Part shown: positions 46,130-55,508 of the stretch, one piece after another
How the letters are laid out: every line of letters begins with the position of its first letter
How positions within the stretch are numbered: the stretch's first letter is position 1
Source: Polaribacter irgensii 23-P
GTDB taxonomy: Bacteria; Bacteroidota; Bacteroidia; Flavobacteriales; Flavobacteriaceae
DNA length: 64,000 nucleotides
Assembly: GCF_000153225.1 (NCBI RefSeq)
Contig: NZ_CH724148.1
Span: forward strand, 2,558,611-2,622,610
Direction of reading: 5' to 3'
Translations under genes and position numbers: made by a program
Notes under the pieces: generated by a model
What the model was told of the DNA's origin: nothing
Database searches by the model: none
Seen by the model: the letters and a program-made list of their open reading frames with translations, nothing else

Positions 46130-46162
46130 AAAAAACCGTTTAGACATTCTAAACGGTTTTTT
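46130..46162. terminator. Bidirectional terminator between secA and folE
   Basis: A perfect 15-base stem A6-CCGTTTAGA / TCTAAACGG-T6 with a three-base loop lies between two convergent genes. Confidence 0.92.
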
Positions 46163-46182
46163 TATATCTTAAATTTTATATC

Positions 46183-46869
46183 TTAAAAAATTGTAGGCAT
46201 TTGTAAATATTGCAAAAACTCCTTCTTGGTTTCTTTTTCTTTGAACTTACCACCAAACTCTGAGGTTACTGTAGAGCTTTCAATGTCTTTAATCCCCCGA
46301 GAATTTACACACAAATGTTTTGCATCAATTACACAGGCAACATCTTTTGTACCTAAAGCTTCTTGCATTGCTTGCACAATTTGCATCGTTAAGCGCTCTT
46401 GCACTTGTGGCCTTTTTGAATAATATTCCACAATTCTATTCATTTTAGAAAGACCAATTACTTTACCGCTCGAGATATAAGCGACATGCGCTCTTCCAAT
46501 AATTGGCAACAAATGGTGCTCACAAGTAGAATATACCACGATATTTTTTTCCACCAACATTTCACCATAATTATAGTTGTTGTCAAACGTAGAAGCTTTC
46601 GGCATATTTTTAGGATCTAATCCCATAAACATTTCATTAATGAACGCCTTCGCAACTCTTTTGGGAGTCCCCTGAATACTGTCATCCGTTAAATCCATTC
46701 CTAAAGTGTGTAAAATATCCTGTACACTCTTTTCAATTTTTGCTATTTTTTCTTCGTTAGAAATATCAAAAGCATCTGACCGTATCGGATTTTTTGCCGA
46801 TGTTGCCACATGATTTTCTCCTAACTCGTCAATCCTATCGTCATTCATTTTGCTGTTCAATTCAAACAT
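46183..46869 (-). CDS. folE: GTP cyclohydrolase I
   Basis: This 228-residue enzyme makes dihydroneopterin triphosphate from GTP, the first step of folate synthesis. The zinc site includes the Cys and His in STCEHHLLP near residue 114 and a later CVNSRGIKD near 186. GLSKMNRIVEYYSKRPQVQE is the conserved active-site segment. The N-terminus carries about 35 extra residues, as in several flavobacterial orthologues. A -7 box lies upstream. It pairs functionally with folD at 6986-7861. Confidence 0.96.
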   Translation of the reverse strand: MFELNSKMNDDRIDELGENHVATSAKNPIRSDAFDISNEEKIAKIEKSVQDILHTLGMDLTDDSIQGTPKRVAKAFINEMFMGLDPKNMPKASTFDNNYNYGEMLVEKNIVVYSTCEHHLLPIIGRAHVAYISSGKVIGLSKMNRIVEYYSKRPQVQERLTMQIVQAMQEALGTKDVACVIDAKHLCVNSRGIKDIESSTVTSEFGGKFKEKETKKEFLQYLQMPTIF

Positions 46870-46888
46870 TTCGTTCTTAATTAGTATG

Positions 46889-46896
46889 CAAATTTA
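46889..46896 (-). promoter_or_regulatory. Candidate -7 element of folE
   Basis: The minus strand reads TAAATTTG, a match to TAnnTTTG, 19 bases before the folE ATG. Confidence 0.4.
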
Positions 46897-47034
46897 CGTT
46901 TTTGCGACGTACTATTTTACCTTTTGTATCAATTATCGTGATACTTCTATAAATATCATTTCAACCTCCAAAGCCAAATACTGGAAACCTACCTCTATAT
47001 TTAGCCGTGCAACCTCAAAATTACAATACTTTTC

Positions 47035-48399
47035 CTATTTTAATTTTTCTATTAATGCTCTTAAATCGCATGCCTCTTGTTCACCTGTGCCCATATTCTT
47101 TAGGGTATACATATCGTTTGAAATTTCAGAAACCACAAAAGCTATTTCTCTACTTGCAACATATTTCCACTGTCGCTTTTGTTGCTTATTACTTGTTCCA
47201 AGATCTGGATAAAGTTCACTTTTCACACCTTGCTTTCTCAATTCTTTTAATGCTTTCATTTTCATGATATCCGAAGTAGCGTCAAAATTTAGGAAAATTA
47301 CCTTTGGAGTAGGCAAATCAACTGTTTTGAACAAACCTAACTCCTCTAAAACAAGGTAAATCCTATCCAAACCAAAAGAAACTCCCACACCAGAAACTTC
47401 TTTTAAACCAAAGATCCCTGTTAAATCGTCATATCTTCCGCCTCCTCCAATAGATCCCATTTTTACACTTTTTGGCGCAGCTACCTCAAAAATTGCTCCT
47501 GTATAATAATTTAGCCCCCTTGCTAAGGTGACATCTACTTCTAAACTGGCTGTTTCTAAACCTAACTGAGCAATGGTGTCAATTACAAACCGCAACTCTT
47601 CCACCCCTTTTATTCCCTCTTCAGAAGTTTCTAGCATGGAATGTAAAGAAGATAATTTCTCACTATTAGATCCAGAGAAATCAAACAAAGGCTGCACTTT
47701 CTCAATAGCCTCGTTCGTAATTCCTTTCGACAGCATTTCTGTTACAACACCTTCTTTTCCAATTTTGTCTAGCTTATCTAAGGCAACCGTAAAATCAATT
47801 AATTTATCTTGAGCACCTATAACTTCGGCAATTCCAGATAGTATTTTTCGATTGTTTATTTTAATCAAGGTTCCCACCAAGCCAAGCTTGGTAAAAACAG
47901 TGTCATATAATTGAATAAAATCTACTTCTTGCCATAAAGAGGGGCTTCCTACAACATCTGCGTCACATTGAACAAACTCTCTAAAACGACCTCTTTGTGG
48001 TCTGTCTGCTCTCCAGACAGGTTGAATTTGATACCTTTTAAAAGGAAAGGTAATTTCATTTTGATGCTGGACTACATACCGCGCAAATGGCACTGTTAGA
48101 TCATATCTCAGCGCTTTTTCCGAGATTTGCGAAGTAAGTTTTAAGCTGTCTTTTTTTGACAACACTATTTCCTCAGCTTTCGCTAAATAGTCGCCTGAAT
48201 TTAATATTTTAAAAATTAAGCGGTCCCCTTCCTCACCGTATTTACCCATTAGCGTCGCTGAGTTTTCAAAACTTGGTGTTTCTATCGGCTGAAATCCAAA
48301 AGTTTCGAAAGCCATTTTAATGGCGTTCATAATGTAACTGCGATTGGCTACTTCGATAGGTGAAAAATCTCTGGTTCCTTTTGGAATACTTGGTTTCAT
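47035..48399 (-). CDS. hisS: Histidyl-tRNA synthetase
   Basis: This 454-residue class II synthetase charges tRNA-His. Visible are motif 1 around [12 protein letters not shown], motif 2 with [21 protein letters not shown] near residue 117, the histidine A region [14 protein letters not shown] near 293, and motif 3 as [11 protein letters not shown] near 339. An anticodon-binding domain fills the last 85 residues or so. Length is normal. It stands alone on the minus strand. Confidence 0.97.
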   Translation of the reverse strand: MKPSIPKGTRDFSPIEVANRSYIMNAIKMAFETFGFQPIETPSFENSATLMGKYGEEGDRLIFKILNSGDYLAKAEEIVLSKKDSLKLTSQISEKALRYDLTVPFARYVVQHQNEITFPFKRYQIQPVWRADRPQRGRFREFVQCDADVVGSPSLWQEVDFIQLYDTVFTKLGLVGTLIKINNRKILSGIAEVIGAQDKLIDFTVALDKLDKIGKEGVVTEMLSKGITNEAIEKVQPLFDFSGSNSEKLSSLHSMLETSEEGIKGVEELRFVIDTIAQLGLETASLEVDVTLARGLNYYTGAIFEVAAPKSVKMGSIGGGGRYDDLTGIFGLKEVSGVGVSFGLDRIYLVLEELGLFKTVDLPTPKVIFLNFDATSDIMKMKALKELRKQGVKSELYPDLGTSNKQQKRQWKYVASREIAFVVSEISNDMYTLKNMGTGEQEACDLRALIEKLK

Positions 48400-48507
48400 T
48401 ACTTTTTTTTTAGTTCTTAGCTAGTAGCTTTTAGTAATATCACTTAAAACCAGTTACTTAAAAATACACCTTTAAAAAATGCATTTACAAATATCGTGAA
48501 AAAGTTG

Positions 48508-49449
48508 TTATTTTATAAGAGTTCTATCAGTTTTATTTCTACCTCTTAAAGCATAAATAGCAGCATTAAGTTCAAAGCCTAATAACAATATGATAGCGTT
48601 CAACCAAATAAACAGCATCAATATTAAAAGGGTTCCTATAGAACCGTACAACTCATTATATTTTGCGAATTCTGTCACGTAATATCCAAACAAGTAAAAT
48701 GTTAAAATTGATAGAATTGTGGTAAAAACAGCTCCAGGAGAGAAAAACCCAGACTGTTTTCCTTCCTTAACACCGTAATGGTATAACATAGAAACTGTTA
48801 AGTGGAGCATTATTAAAAAGATCAAACCCCGACCAAGTTGAAGCCAAATTAAATTGTCGTTCAACCACCCTAAAGAAACCATATCTAACAAAAATAAATC
48901 AAAGAATATAATTAAAGTAATCGCTACAATCACAAAAATTACAATGACAACCGACACTAACATTGCTATGAAGTAAGCTTTAAAGATATTCCTTGCCTCT
49001 TTTATATGGTATGAATACTCAAAACCACCAAAAATAGCATTCACGCCATTTGACATCAAAAAGATAGAACCTATAAAACCAAAAGATAATAAACCGCCAT
49101 ATTGGTTTTTAATAATATCCAATAAAACCGCATGCACCGCGTCAAAAGTTTTCGGAGGTAGGACGTCTGAAATGATAGACAACAAGCCCTCTTGCGCTCC
49201 TTCAATTGGTAAAAATGGAATTAAGGTAAGTACAAATAATAAAAACGGGAAAATTGCCATGAAAAAACTGTAGGCAATGCCACCAGCTCTTGTGCTTAGA
49301 GCTCCTTCGACAATGCCTATAAAGTACATTTCTAAAATGTCATACAAAGACATCCCTTCCATTCCTGGAACTTTTATTCTCTTTCCTGATTTTACAAAAA
49401 CATTTACAATAGGCACTTTTGACAGCCTGTGTTCTATTTCTTTAGTCAT
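48508..49449 (-). CDS. YihY/virulence factor BrkB family membrane protein
   Basis: This 313-residue protein has six hydrophobic segments after a cytoplasmic start of about 40 residues. The YihY pattern is visible as ALSTRAGGIAYSFFMAIFPFLLF near residue 55 and GSIGTLLILMLFIWLNAIILLLGFELNA near 270. Older annotations call the family ribonuclease BN, a misnomer. Its function is unknown, possibly transport. The frame is intact and isolated from its neighbours by about 40 to 110 bases. Confidence 0.9.
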   Translation of the reverse strand: MTKEIEHRLSKVPIVNVFVKSGKRIKVPGMEGMSLYDILEMYFIGIVEGALSTRAGGIAYSFFMAIFPFLLFVLTLIPFLPIEGAQEGLLSIISDVLPPKTFDAVHAVLLDIIKNQYGGLLSFGFIGSIFLMSNGVNAIFGGFEYSYHIKEARNIFKAYFIAMLVSVVIVIFVIVAITLIIFFDLFLLDMVSLGWLNDNLIWLQLGRGLIFLIMLHLTVSMLYHYGVKEGKQSGFFSPGAVFTTILSILTFYLFGYYVTEFAKYNELYGSIGTLLILMLFIWLNAIILLLGFELNAAIYALRGRNKTDRTLIK

Positions 49450-49488
49450 GGTCGTTTTATCTCCGAGCTTTTCCTGCTAGTTGAGGAG

Positions 49489-49968
49489 TTACTCCGTTCT
49501 TACACTGTTTAAACTTCTAAAAAGCCTCTTAAAATTATACTCTTCTATTTTTGGCAACATCTCTTCTTTTGTAAAAATAAAATTTTCACCAAAACCTAAG
49601 CTGGCAAAAAGTCCATAATCTTTATTAAACACTAAAGTAACTGCGGTATCTTGAACTGTTTCTTCTTGATATATTGTAAACACATAATTGTCAAAACGAT
49701 ACTTCATTCTGGTCGATATGAACGTTCTAGATTTAAATTTCAACATTTCTTTATCCGCTAAATAACGATACGTATTTGGTAATACCGAATCCTTAGCCGA
49801 GGTGTATTCATAAAGCATTAAAGAGTCCTTTTCCCGTGTATTTAAAATAAAGTTTTCTGCTACACGTGCTTCTAATGAATACTTATAAATTGAAAACTTT
49901 GTTTCTTTGCTAGCGCAAGAGTACCAAAATAATATGAATCCTAAAAAATAAAATTTCGTGTATTTCAT
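49489..49968 (-). CDS. Hypothetical lipoprotein
   Basis: This 159-residue protein has a lipobox signal (FILFWYSC, Cys18) and a soluble domain with many Tyr, Phe and Lys residues but no recognised motif. Its start overlaps the stop of the pentapeptide-repeat gene by four bases (ATGA on the minus strand), so the two are co-translated. The family is unknown. Confidence 0.7.
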   Translation of the reverse strand: MKYTKFYFLGFILFWYSCASKETKFSIYKYSLEARVAENFILNTREKDSLMLYEYTSAKDSVLPNTYRYLADKEMLKFKSRTFISTRMKYRFDNYVFTIYQEETVQDTAVTLVFNKDYGLFASLGFGENFIFTKEEMLPKIEEYNFKRLFRSLNSVRTE

Positions 49969-50537
49969 TCTATAATAATTTGATAGTTTGACAATAAACC
50001 TTCAATACTATTTCTACTAAATTTAGCCTTCTGTAGTCTGTTTTTTGATGGATTAATCATAAAATTCTTTGCCGTTCTAAAATTTGCTTTCTCTAAATTT
50101 GAATCCTCAAAAATTGCTCCTCTTAAATCACAGTCTTCAAAAACAGTTTTGCTTGCATCTGTTTCTGTAAAATCTACTTGCTCTAAATTACAAGATATAA
50201 AAGATGTGTTTGATATTTTTAACTGATAAAAAGATGAAAAATTTAGCTGACATTCTTTAAAAAAAAATTGTAAAAGAAAGGTGTTTGCTTCGTGAAATTG
50301 GACTCCAATCATTTTACACCCAATAAAAGTTACATTTTTAAAACCACTGTCATTTAGACTCGCATTGCTAAAATTACAGTCTAAAAATTGGCATTCTAAA
50401 AATTGAAAATTTGAGACATGCGTGTTTTGAAAATTACAATTTATAAAAGTACAATTATCATATTCGCCTTTTTCAATACTTACTTTCGTGAAGTCTACTT
50501 TTAAATATTCAATGCTATTAAAATAATTATCATTCAT
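49965..50537 (-). CDS. Pentapeptide-repeat protein
   Basis: This 190-residue protein is made almost entirely of five-residue units with central Phe or Leu (patterns such as CNFQNTHVSN and ADLRG-like CDLRGAIFED, SNLEKANF), which fold as a right-handed quadrilateral beta-helix. The repeats run from about 18 to 165, with an unusually high Cys content at repeated positions, and end in a basic tail. Such proteins can mimic DNA and protect gyrase, or serve only as scaffolds. No gyrase-protection partner is visible, so a role is not assigned. Confidence 0.88.
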   Translation of the reverse strand: MNDNYFNSIEYLKVDFTKVSIEKGEYDNCTFINCNFQNTHVSNFQFLECQFLDCNFSNASLNDSGFKNVTFIGCKMIGVQFHEANTFLLQFFFKECQLNFSSFYQLKISNTSFISCNLEQVDFTETDASKTVFEDCDLRGAIFEDSNLEKANFRTAKNFMINPSKNRLQKAKFSRNSIEGLLSNYQIIIE

Positions 50538-50573
50538 AATTTCTTTAAAAATTAATTTATCTACAGTAAATAG

Positions 50574-51431
50574 TTATACTGCTTTTAAACTCAAATCAAT
50601 ATTAGAAACGGCATGTGTTAGTGCTCCTGAGGAGATAAAATCAACACCACAATCTGCATATTTTCTAATAGTCTTTTCATTAATACCACCAGAGGACTCC
50701 GTCAAACAAGAGGTTCCAATTAAAGCAACCGCACTTCTGGTGTCCTTATAATTAAAGTTGTCTATTAGAATTCTATATACTCCCTTATTCTCAAGAATCT
50801 CCTTCACTTCTTCGAGACTTCTTGCTTCGACAATTATCTTAATATCAATTTTCTTTTCAATTAAATATTTCTTAGCCTTTGTAATTGCTGCAGTAACTCC
50901 TCCAGCAAAATCAATATGATTGTCTTTAATCATCATCATATCATAAAGTGCAAATCTATGGTTTACACCTCCTCCAATTTTTACCGCCCATTTTTCGATT
51001 GCTCTCACTCCAGGTGTTGTTTTCCGAGTATCTAAAACCTTGGTTTTTGTTCCCTTTAATAGACTGGTGAAAAACGCAGTTTTTGTGGCAATTGCCGACA
51101 TCCTTTGCATGGCATTTAAGACTAATCGTTCTGCCATAAGAATGGATTGCGATCTACCAGAAACAATAAAAACAACATCACCATAGGTCACTCTCTCACC
51201 GTCCTGAATAAAAGTCTCTACTATCAAGTCTGCATCCACAAATGAAAAAACTTGTTTTGCAAATTCAACTCCCGCAATAATACCTTCATCTTTTACAAGT
51301 AATTTGGCCTTCCCCTTAGCTCCTTTCGGAATACAAGAAAGTGATGTGTGATCACCATCTCCGATATCTTCTCTAATTGCGTTGGCAATAATAAGATCTA
51401 ATTCCTTTTCAAACTGTTCCTTTGATATCAT
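50574..51431 (-). CDS. nadC: Quinolinate phosphoribosyltransferase
   Basis: This 285-residue enzyme turns quinolinate and PRPP into nicotinate mononucleotide in NAD synthesis. The N-terminal DIGDGDHTSLSCIP, the ERLVLNAMQRMSAIAT helix near residue 103, the catalytic TRKTTPGVRAIEKWAV near 138 and MIKDNHIDFAGG near 169 are characteristic. The C-terminal ESSGGINEKTI and GVDFISSGALTHAV complete the barrel. Length is normal. nadA and nadB are not in this window. Confidence 0.96.
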   Translation of the reverse strand: MISKEQFEKELDLIIANAIREDIGDGDHTSLSCIPKGAKGKAKLLVKDEGIIAGVEFAKQVFSFVDADLIVETFIQDGERVTYGDVVFIVSGRSQSILMAERLVLNAMQRMSAIATKTAFFTSLLKGTKTKVLDTRKTTPGVRAIEKWAVKIGGGVNHRFALYDMMMIKDNHIDFAGGVTAAITKAKKYLIEKKIDIKIIVEARSLEEVKEILENKGVYRILIDNFNYKDTRSAVALIGTSCLTESSGGINEKTIRKYADCGVDFISSGALTHAVSNIDLSLKAV

Positions 51432-51598
51432 ATTTTGCGAATTCTACTGTAAAAATAACAATGATTTTTAACTTTTTATGACTTCTGTGTAATTTATACT
51501 TTAAAACTAATAAATTTGTGGAAATACTCATACCTGCTAGCGCGCATCTAAACGATAATTTTAACAAAGTCTCCACTGCGAAAAACCACCTATTTATT

Positions 51599-52072
51599 AT
51601 GAAAATAAAACTTTTAGTTATTGGAAAAACAGATCACAAAAGCTTGCTTCAGTTAATTGAAGAATATAAGAATCGTTTAAAACACTACATAAAATTCGAG
51701 ATAGAGACAATTCCTGATATTAAAAACGTCAAAAATTTAAGTGAAATTCAGCAAAAAGAAAAGGAGGGCACTTTGATTTTATCCAAATTACAAAATACAG
51801 ACCAACTAGTTCTGCTAGACGACAAGGGAAAACACTATAGCTCTGTTGAATTTTCAGAATATCTGCAGAAAAAAATGAACGCAGGTATTAAGCAACTCGT
51901 ATTCGTTATTGGTGGACCTTATGGTTTTTCTGATGACGTATATAAAAAAGCAAATGAAAAAATGTCTCTGTCTAAAATGACTTTTTCACATCAAATGATT
52001 CGTCTTTTTATTATCGAACAACTGTATCGTGGATTTACGATTTTAAAGAATGAACCTTATCACCACGACTAA
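51599..52072 (+). CDS. rlmH: 23S rRNA (pseudouridine1915-N3)-methyltransferase
   Basis: I start at the ATG at 51599, which gives the normal 157-residue SPOUT enzyme (KIKLLVIGKTDHKSLLQLI). A 27-codon upstream extension from a GTG has no conserved sequence. The SAM-binding knot shows LVLLDDKGKHYSS near 75, FVIGGPYGFSD near 103 and the family-invariant FSHQMIRLFIIEQLYRG near 131 with the end NEPYHHD. The 3' end overlaps the convergent araC-type gene by 38 bases. Confidence 0.96.
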   Translation: MKIKLLVIGKTDHKSLLQLIEEYKNRLKHYIKFEIETIPDIKNVKNLSEIQQKEKEGTLILSKLQNTDQLVLLDDKGKHYSSVEFSEYLQKKMNAGIKQLVFVIGGPYGFSDDVYKKANEKMSLSKMTFSHQMIRLFIIEQLYRGFTILKNEPYHHD

Positions 52073-53255
52073 AGGATTTCAAATCTTTTTTCACTTTCAC
52101 ATATTCTTGAGGTGCATAATTGGTGATTTTCTTAAAAGCTGTAAAAAAAGGATTGTAAGAGGCAAATCCGGTAGTATATGCCAATGATTCTAAAGTTTCT
52201 GTGTTTAAAAAACTTCCTTCAATTAGCCCAATAGCGTCTTGTATCCTACTATTCATTCGGAATTCAGAAAAAGATAAATTAGAGTGATACTTAAATAAGA
52301 ACACAATATGGCTTTTCGGAATACCGATGTCCGCTGCAATATCGCTTTGTGATGCTTTTTGATTGCGAAAAAACAAAGATTTCGTACTTAACTTATTAAC
52401 TTCCTGTATGTAATCTGAAATCTGATCCTTTATATTTTCTTGTAAAACTCTGTCTTGCGCATTCTTTACACTACTGGACACTTTGATCCAATTATTATCA
52501 TTTACAATAGCTTCTATATTCTTTAGTGCAGAAGAATGAAACTTTGACAACGTTTTATTAAGCTCCGGTAAACCAAATAATATCTCGGGAGAAACTAAAA
52601 TTTTCAAGAAACTAAGTAGCCAAAAAACTAATGAAAACAATACTGCTGTTTTACCAGAAAGCTGCACTCCGGTATATGATTCGTTATACACAGAAACAAT
52701 TACCATACAACCACATAATACATTAATTAAATAAAAAAAAACAGTCCAATTTTTTATCAAGTTGAAATGTTCGTTATTGAAAGTTACCCCTTTTCGAAAC
52801 CATACTTTGTTTTTTAAAAGATTGAACGTCAGTATTAAATAAAAAAATATGTGCATAGTGATAAAAATAGCATTGGTCATCTCGCCAAAGTAAAAGAGAA
52901 AACTTTGTTTTAAAAAGTCATTTGTATTTATAGTAAATAAAAAAAGTAGGAAAGAAAGGTGTTTTAAGTCTTCAAGATCATATCTCTTATTCTGTAATAT
53001 TAAGTTTTTATAATACAGATAAGCACTGGGGATAATTATTAAATATAGTATTGAAGATACACCCGCAGTTGGCTCTAATATCGATTGAAAACCAACACCA
53101 TACGTACCATGAACAAAAAATCGGAAAGAAATAATTCCAATATTTAATATCAAATAAAAATTACAAAAAGGATTAGAGCGGTAAACCCTTATCATTAAAA
53201 AAAAGGTTATGAACCCAACAATGCTTGTCACTAAAAATAAAAAGGATTCTAACAA
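52035..53255 (-). CDS. AraC-family regulator with an N-terminal seven-helix membrane domain
   Basis: This 406-residue protein has about seven hydrophobic helices in residues 1-235 and a cytoplasmic AraC domain (about 290-395; LSFSEFRMNSRIQDAIGLIEG, SLAYTTGFASYNPFFTAFKK). The helix-turn-helix pair is intact. Membrane-anchored AraC proteins of this layout occur in many Flavobacteria and probably sense an envelope or lipid signal; the ligand is unknown. Two direct repeats upstream may be its own operator. The last codons overlap rlmH by 38 bases. Confidence 0.87.
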   Translation of the reverse strand: MLESFLFLVTSIVGFITFFLMIRVYRSNPFCNFYLILNIGIISFRFFVHGTYGVGFQSILEPTAGVSSILYLIIIPSAYLYYKNLILQNKRYDLEDLKHLSFLLFLFTINTNDFLKQSFLFYFGEMTNAIFITMHIFFYLILTFNLLKNKVWFRKGVTFNNEHFNLIKNWTVFFYLINVLCGCMVIVSVYNESYTGVQLSGKTAVLFSLVFWLLSFLKILVSPEILFGLPELNKTLSKFHSSALKNIEAIVNDNNWIKVSSSVKNAQDRVLQENIKDQISDYIQEVNKLSTKSLFFRNQKASQSDIAADIGIPKSHIVFLFKYHSNLSFSEFRMNSRIQDAIGLIEGSFLNTETLESLAYTTGFASYNPFFTAFKKITNYAPQEYVKVKKDLKSFSRGDKVHSLKS

Positions 53256-53316
53256 ATTTTATAAATTACAATTAGGAAGTAAAAGTAATAAAATTATCGT
53301 AAAAACACCATTAGAT

Positions 53317-53354
53317 CTTACTGATTACATTAAACTCTTACTGATTAGGTTAAA
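53317..53354 (-). repeat. Two direct repeats upstream of the araC-type gene
   Basis: CTTACTGATTACATTAAA and CTTACTGATTAGGTTAAA (16 of 18 identical) begin 20 bases apart, about two helical turns, in the 559-base gap upstream of the regulator. This spacing suits a dimer of AraC-type DNA-binding domains. The remainder of the gap (53355-53814) holds nothing recognisable. Confidence 0.6.
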
Positions 53355-53814
53355 ATAATGTCAATCTAATAGGTTTATGCACAAAAGATGTTTGGTTTTT
53401 TATTAAGTTTGTTAGACAAATTAAATAGGAAAGAAAAAATAAAATACCTGTTGATGTTGATTATTCAATTTTGGTGGTAAAGTAATTATTTGTTTTTTGG
53501 GGAAAATATAATTAAGGGCTTTTAAATCTTTTTGAATATAGTTGACAGGTTATTTTTAAACTAATAATTTTTAGACGACACAACCAAGTCTTCCATTAGC
53601 TTCTAATTAAGCAGCTCTAATAACAGAACTTGAACACAAGACCTACTACCTCAAAAAAATTTTCTTCTTTCTGAGTGACAAAGTTTCTTAACACCTAAAA
53701 TATATTTTCAGAATACTACGCTTTACTTCTATTGCTCGTCATTTATTCTCTCAAACGAAAACTTAAGGATACAAGATAGAAAGAGTTACATTTACGTAAA
53801 ACTATATCTTTTTA

Positions 53815-54396
53815 ATGAAATTAGTATTTGCCACAAACAACAGCAATAAATTAAAAGAAGTGCAAGAGATGTTGCCAGAATCAATACAGCTTTTAGGTTT
53901 AAAAGACATTAATTGTAAGGAAGAAGTTGAAGAAACATCCACAACCCTTCAAGGAAATGCAATATTAAAAGCATCTTATATTACACAGGTTTTTAAATTG
54001 GATTGCTTTGCAGATGATACGGGTTTAGAGGTAGAAAGTTTAGACGGCAAGCCGGGAGTTTATTCTGCTCGATTTGCTGGAACACCGTATAATCCTGAAA
54101 ACAACATGCAAAAGTTATTAAAAGACCTACAACCTCATAAAAACAGAAAAGCCCAGTTTAGAACGGTTATTTGCCTACATACAAATGGACAAGAATTTTT
54201 ATTTGAAGGAATTTGTAAAGGTGAAATTTTAATTAAAAAACAAGGAACTAAAGGCTTCGGATATGACCCAATTTTCATTCCAGAAGGATTTACAAAATCT
54301 TTTGCAGAAATGGACTCTTTAGAAAAAAACAACATTTCTCACAGAGGAATTGCAATCAAAAAATTAGTCAGTTTTTTGAAGGATAAGTATTCATGA
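53815..54396 (+). CDS. rdgB: dITP/XTP pyrophosphatase, RdgB/HAM1 family
   Basis: This 193-residue house-cleaning enzyme hydrolyses inosine and xanthosine triphosphates. It opens with KLVFATNNSNKLKEVQEML, has the central FADDTGLEVESLDGKPGVYSARFAG (split here as FADDTGLEVE and GVYSARFAG) near residue 65-88, and the later GFGYDPIF near 147 with the C-terminal FAEM and SHRG. Length is normal. It precedes the ABC importer genes by 83 bases. Confidence 0.95.
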   Translation: MKLVFATNNSNKLKEVQEMLPESIQLLGLKDINCKEEVEETSTTLQGNAILKASYITQVFKLDCFADDTGLEVESLDGKPGVYSARFAGTPYNPENNMQKLLKDLQPHKNRKAQFRTVICLHTNGQEFLFEGICKGEILIKKQGTKGFGYDPIFIPEGFTKSFAEMDSLEKNNISHRGIAIKKLVSFLKDKYS

Positions 54397-54479
54397 GCCA
54401 AGTCATCTTTTTATCCAAAAAATTACCACATTATAAGTAATGGCTAGCAGACTAAATTATTTTTAATGAGCACTAAAAA

Positions 54480-55508
54480 ATGTTAAAACAAACACCTAAA
54501 AAAAAATTTCTTCTTTTATTCGTGCTCCTTTTAATTTTAGGCTTATTAAATATAAGCTTGGGCTCGGTGTCCATTCCTTTTTACGATATTTTAGACATAT
54601 TGACGGGTAATATTAGCATCAAAGAAAGTTGGCTAACCATTATTCTAAATTTTCGCGTACCTAAGGCGATCACAGCAATTTTAGTAGGCTCTGGCTTATC
54701 TGTTGCAGGTCTGCTAATGCAGACTTTATTTAGAAACCCTTTAGCTGGCCCTTTTGTTCTGGGTATTTCTTCTGGCGCAAGTTTCGGAGTTGCCTTATTT
54801 ATTCTAGGAGGTTCTCTTTTTAGTGGTTTCCTTTTAACCAATTCAATTTCCTATTGGTCTCTGCCAATCGCATCTAGTTTGGGTGCCTTTTTTGTCTTAT
54901 CAGCAGTAATTGTAGCGGCTAATAAAGTAAAAAACACCATGTCTATTTTAATAATAGGACTGATGTTTGGCAGTCTAACTGCAGCTTTAATAAGTATTTT
55001 AACTTATTTTAGTGAAGCATCGCAAATTCAACAATTCCTATTTTGGAGTTTTGGAAGTTTAGGGAATCTTTCCTGGAATGAACTCTTCATTTTTTCTTCC
55101 ATTTACGGAATTTCAATTCTAGCAACATTAACTATAATAAAGCCACTAAACAGCTTGCTTTTGGGTGAAAATTATGCAAAAAGTACCGGAATTAATATCA
55201 AAAAAAGCAGAAATATTATTTTGTTAATTACGAGCATCTTAACTGGAGTTATTACTGCTTTCGCCGGACCAATTGCCTTTATAGGACTTGCAGTTCCGCA
55301 CATTGCAAGAATAATTTTTAGCACTGCCAACCATAAAGTATTAATCCCTGCAGTACTTCTTCTAGGAGCTATTGTGATGCTGATTTGTGACACTATTGCA
55401 CAATTACCCGCAAGTGAGTTCACCCTCCCAATAAACGCAATTACTTCTTTATTCGGTGCTCCTATTGTTATTTGGCTACTGATTAGAAAGAAAAAACTAT
55501 TTGTTTAA
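54480..55508 (+). CDS. ABC importer permease, BtuC/FecD type
   Basis: This 342-residue protein has about ten transmembrane helices of the FecCD/BtuC family. The characteristic stretches are FRVPKAITAILVGSGLSVAG near residue 55 and FIGLAVPHIARII near 270, which contacts the ATPase. It carries vitamin B12, haem or iron-siderophore complexes. No substrate-binding protein or TonB receptor is next to it, so the substrate is not fixed. Its stop overlaps the start of the ATPase gene by one base. Confidence 0.9.
   Translation: MLKQTPKKKFLLLFVLLLILGLLNISLGSVSIPFYDILDILTGNISIKESWLTIILNFRVPKAITAILVGSGLSVAGLLMQTLFRNPLAGPFVLGISSGASFGVALFILGGSLFSGFLLTNSISYWSLPIASSLGAFFVLSAVIVAANKVKNTMSILIIGLMFGSLTAALISILTYFSEASQIQQFLFWSFGSLGNLSWNELFIFSSIYGISILATLTIIKPLNSLLLGENYAKSTGINIKKSRNIILLITSILTGVITAFAGPIAFIGLAVPHIARIIFSTANHKVLIPAVLLLGAIVMLICDTIAQLPASEFTLPINAITSLFGAPIVIWLLIRKKKLFV

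Noticed and set aside
51518-51598. An upstream GTG start for rlmH
   Set aside because: RlmH proteins begin with K-I-K-LL-V-G just after the Met at 51599; the 27 extra residues are not conserved.
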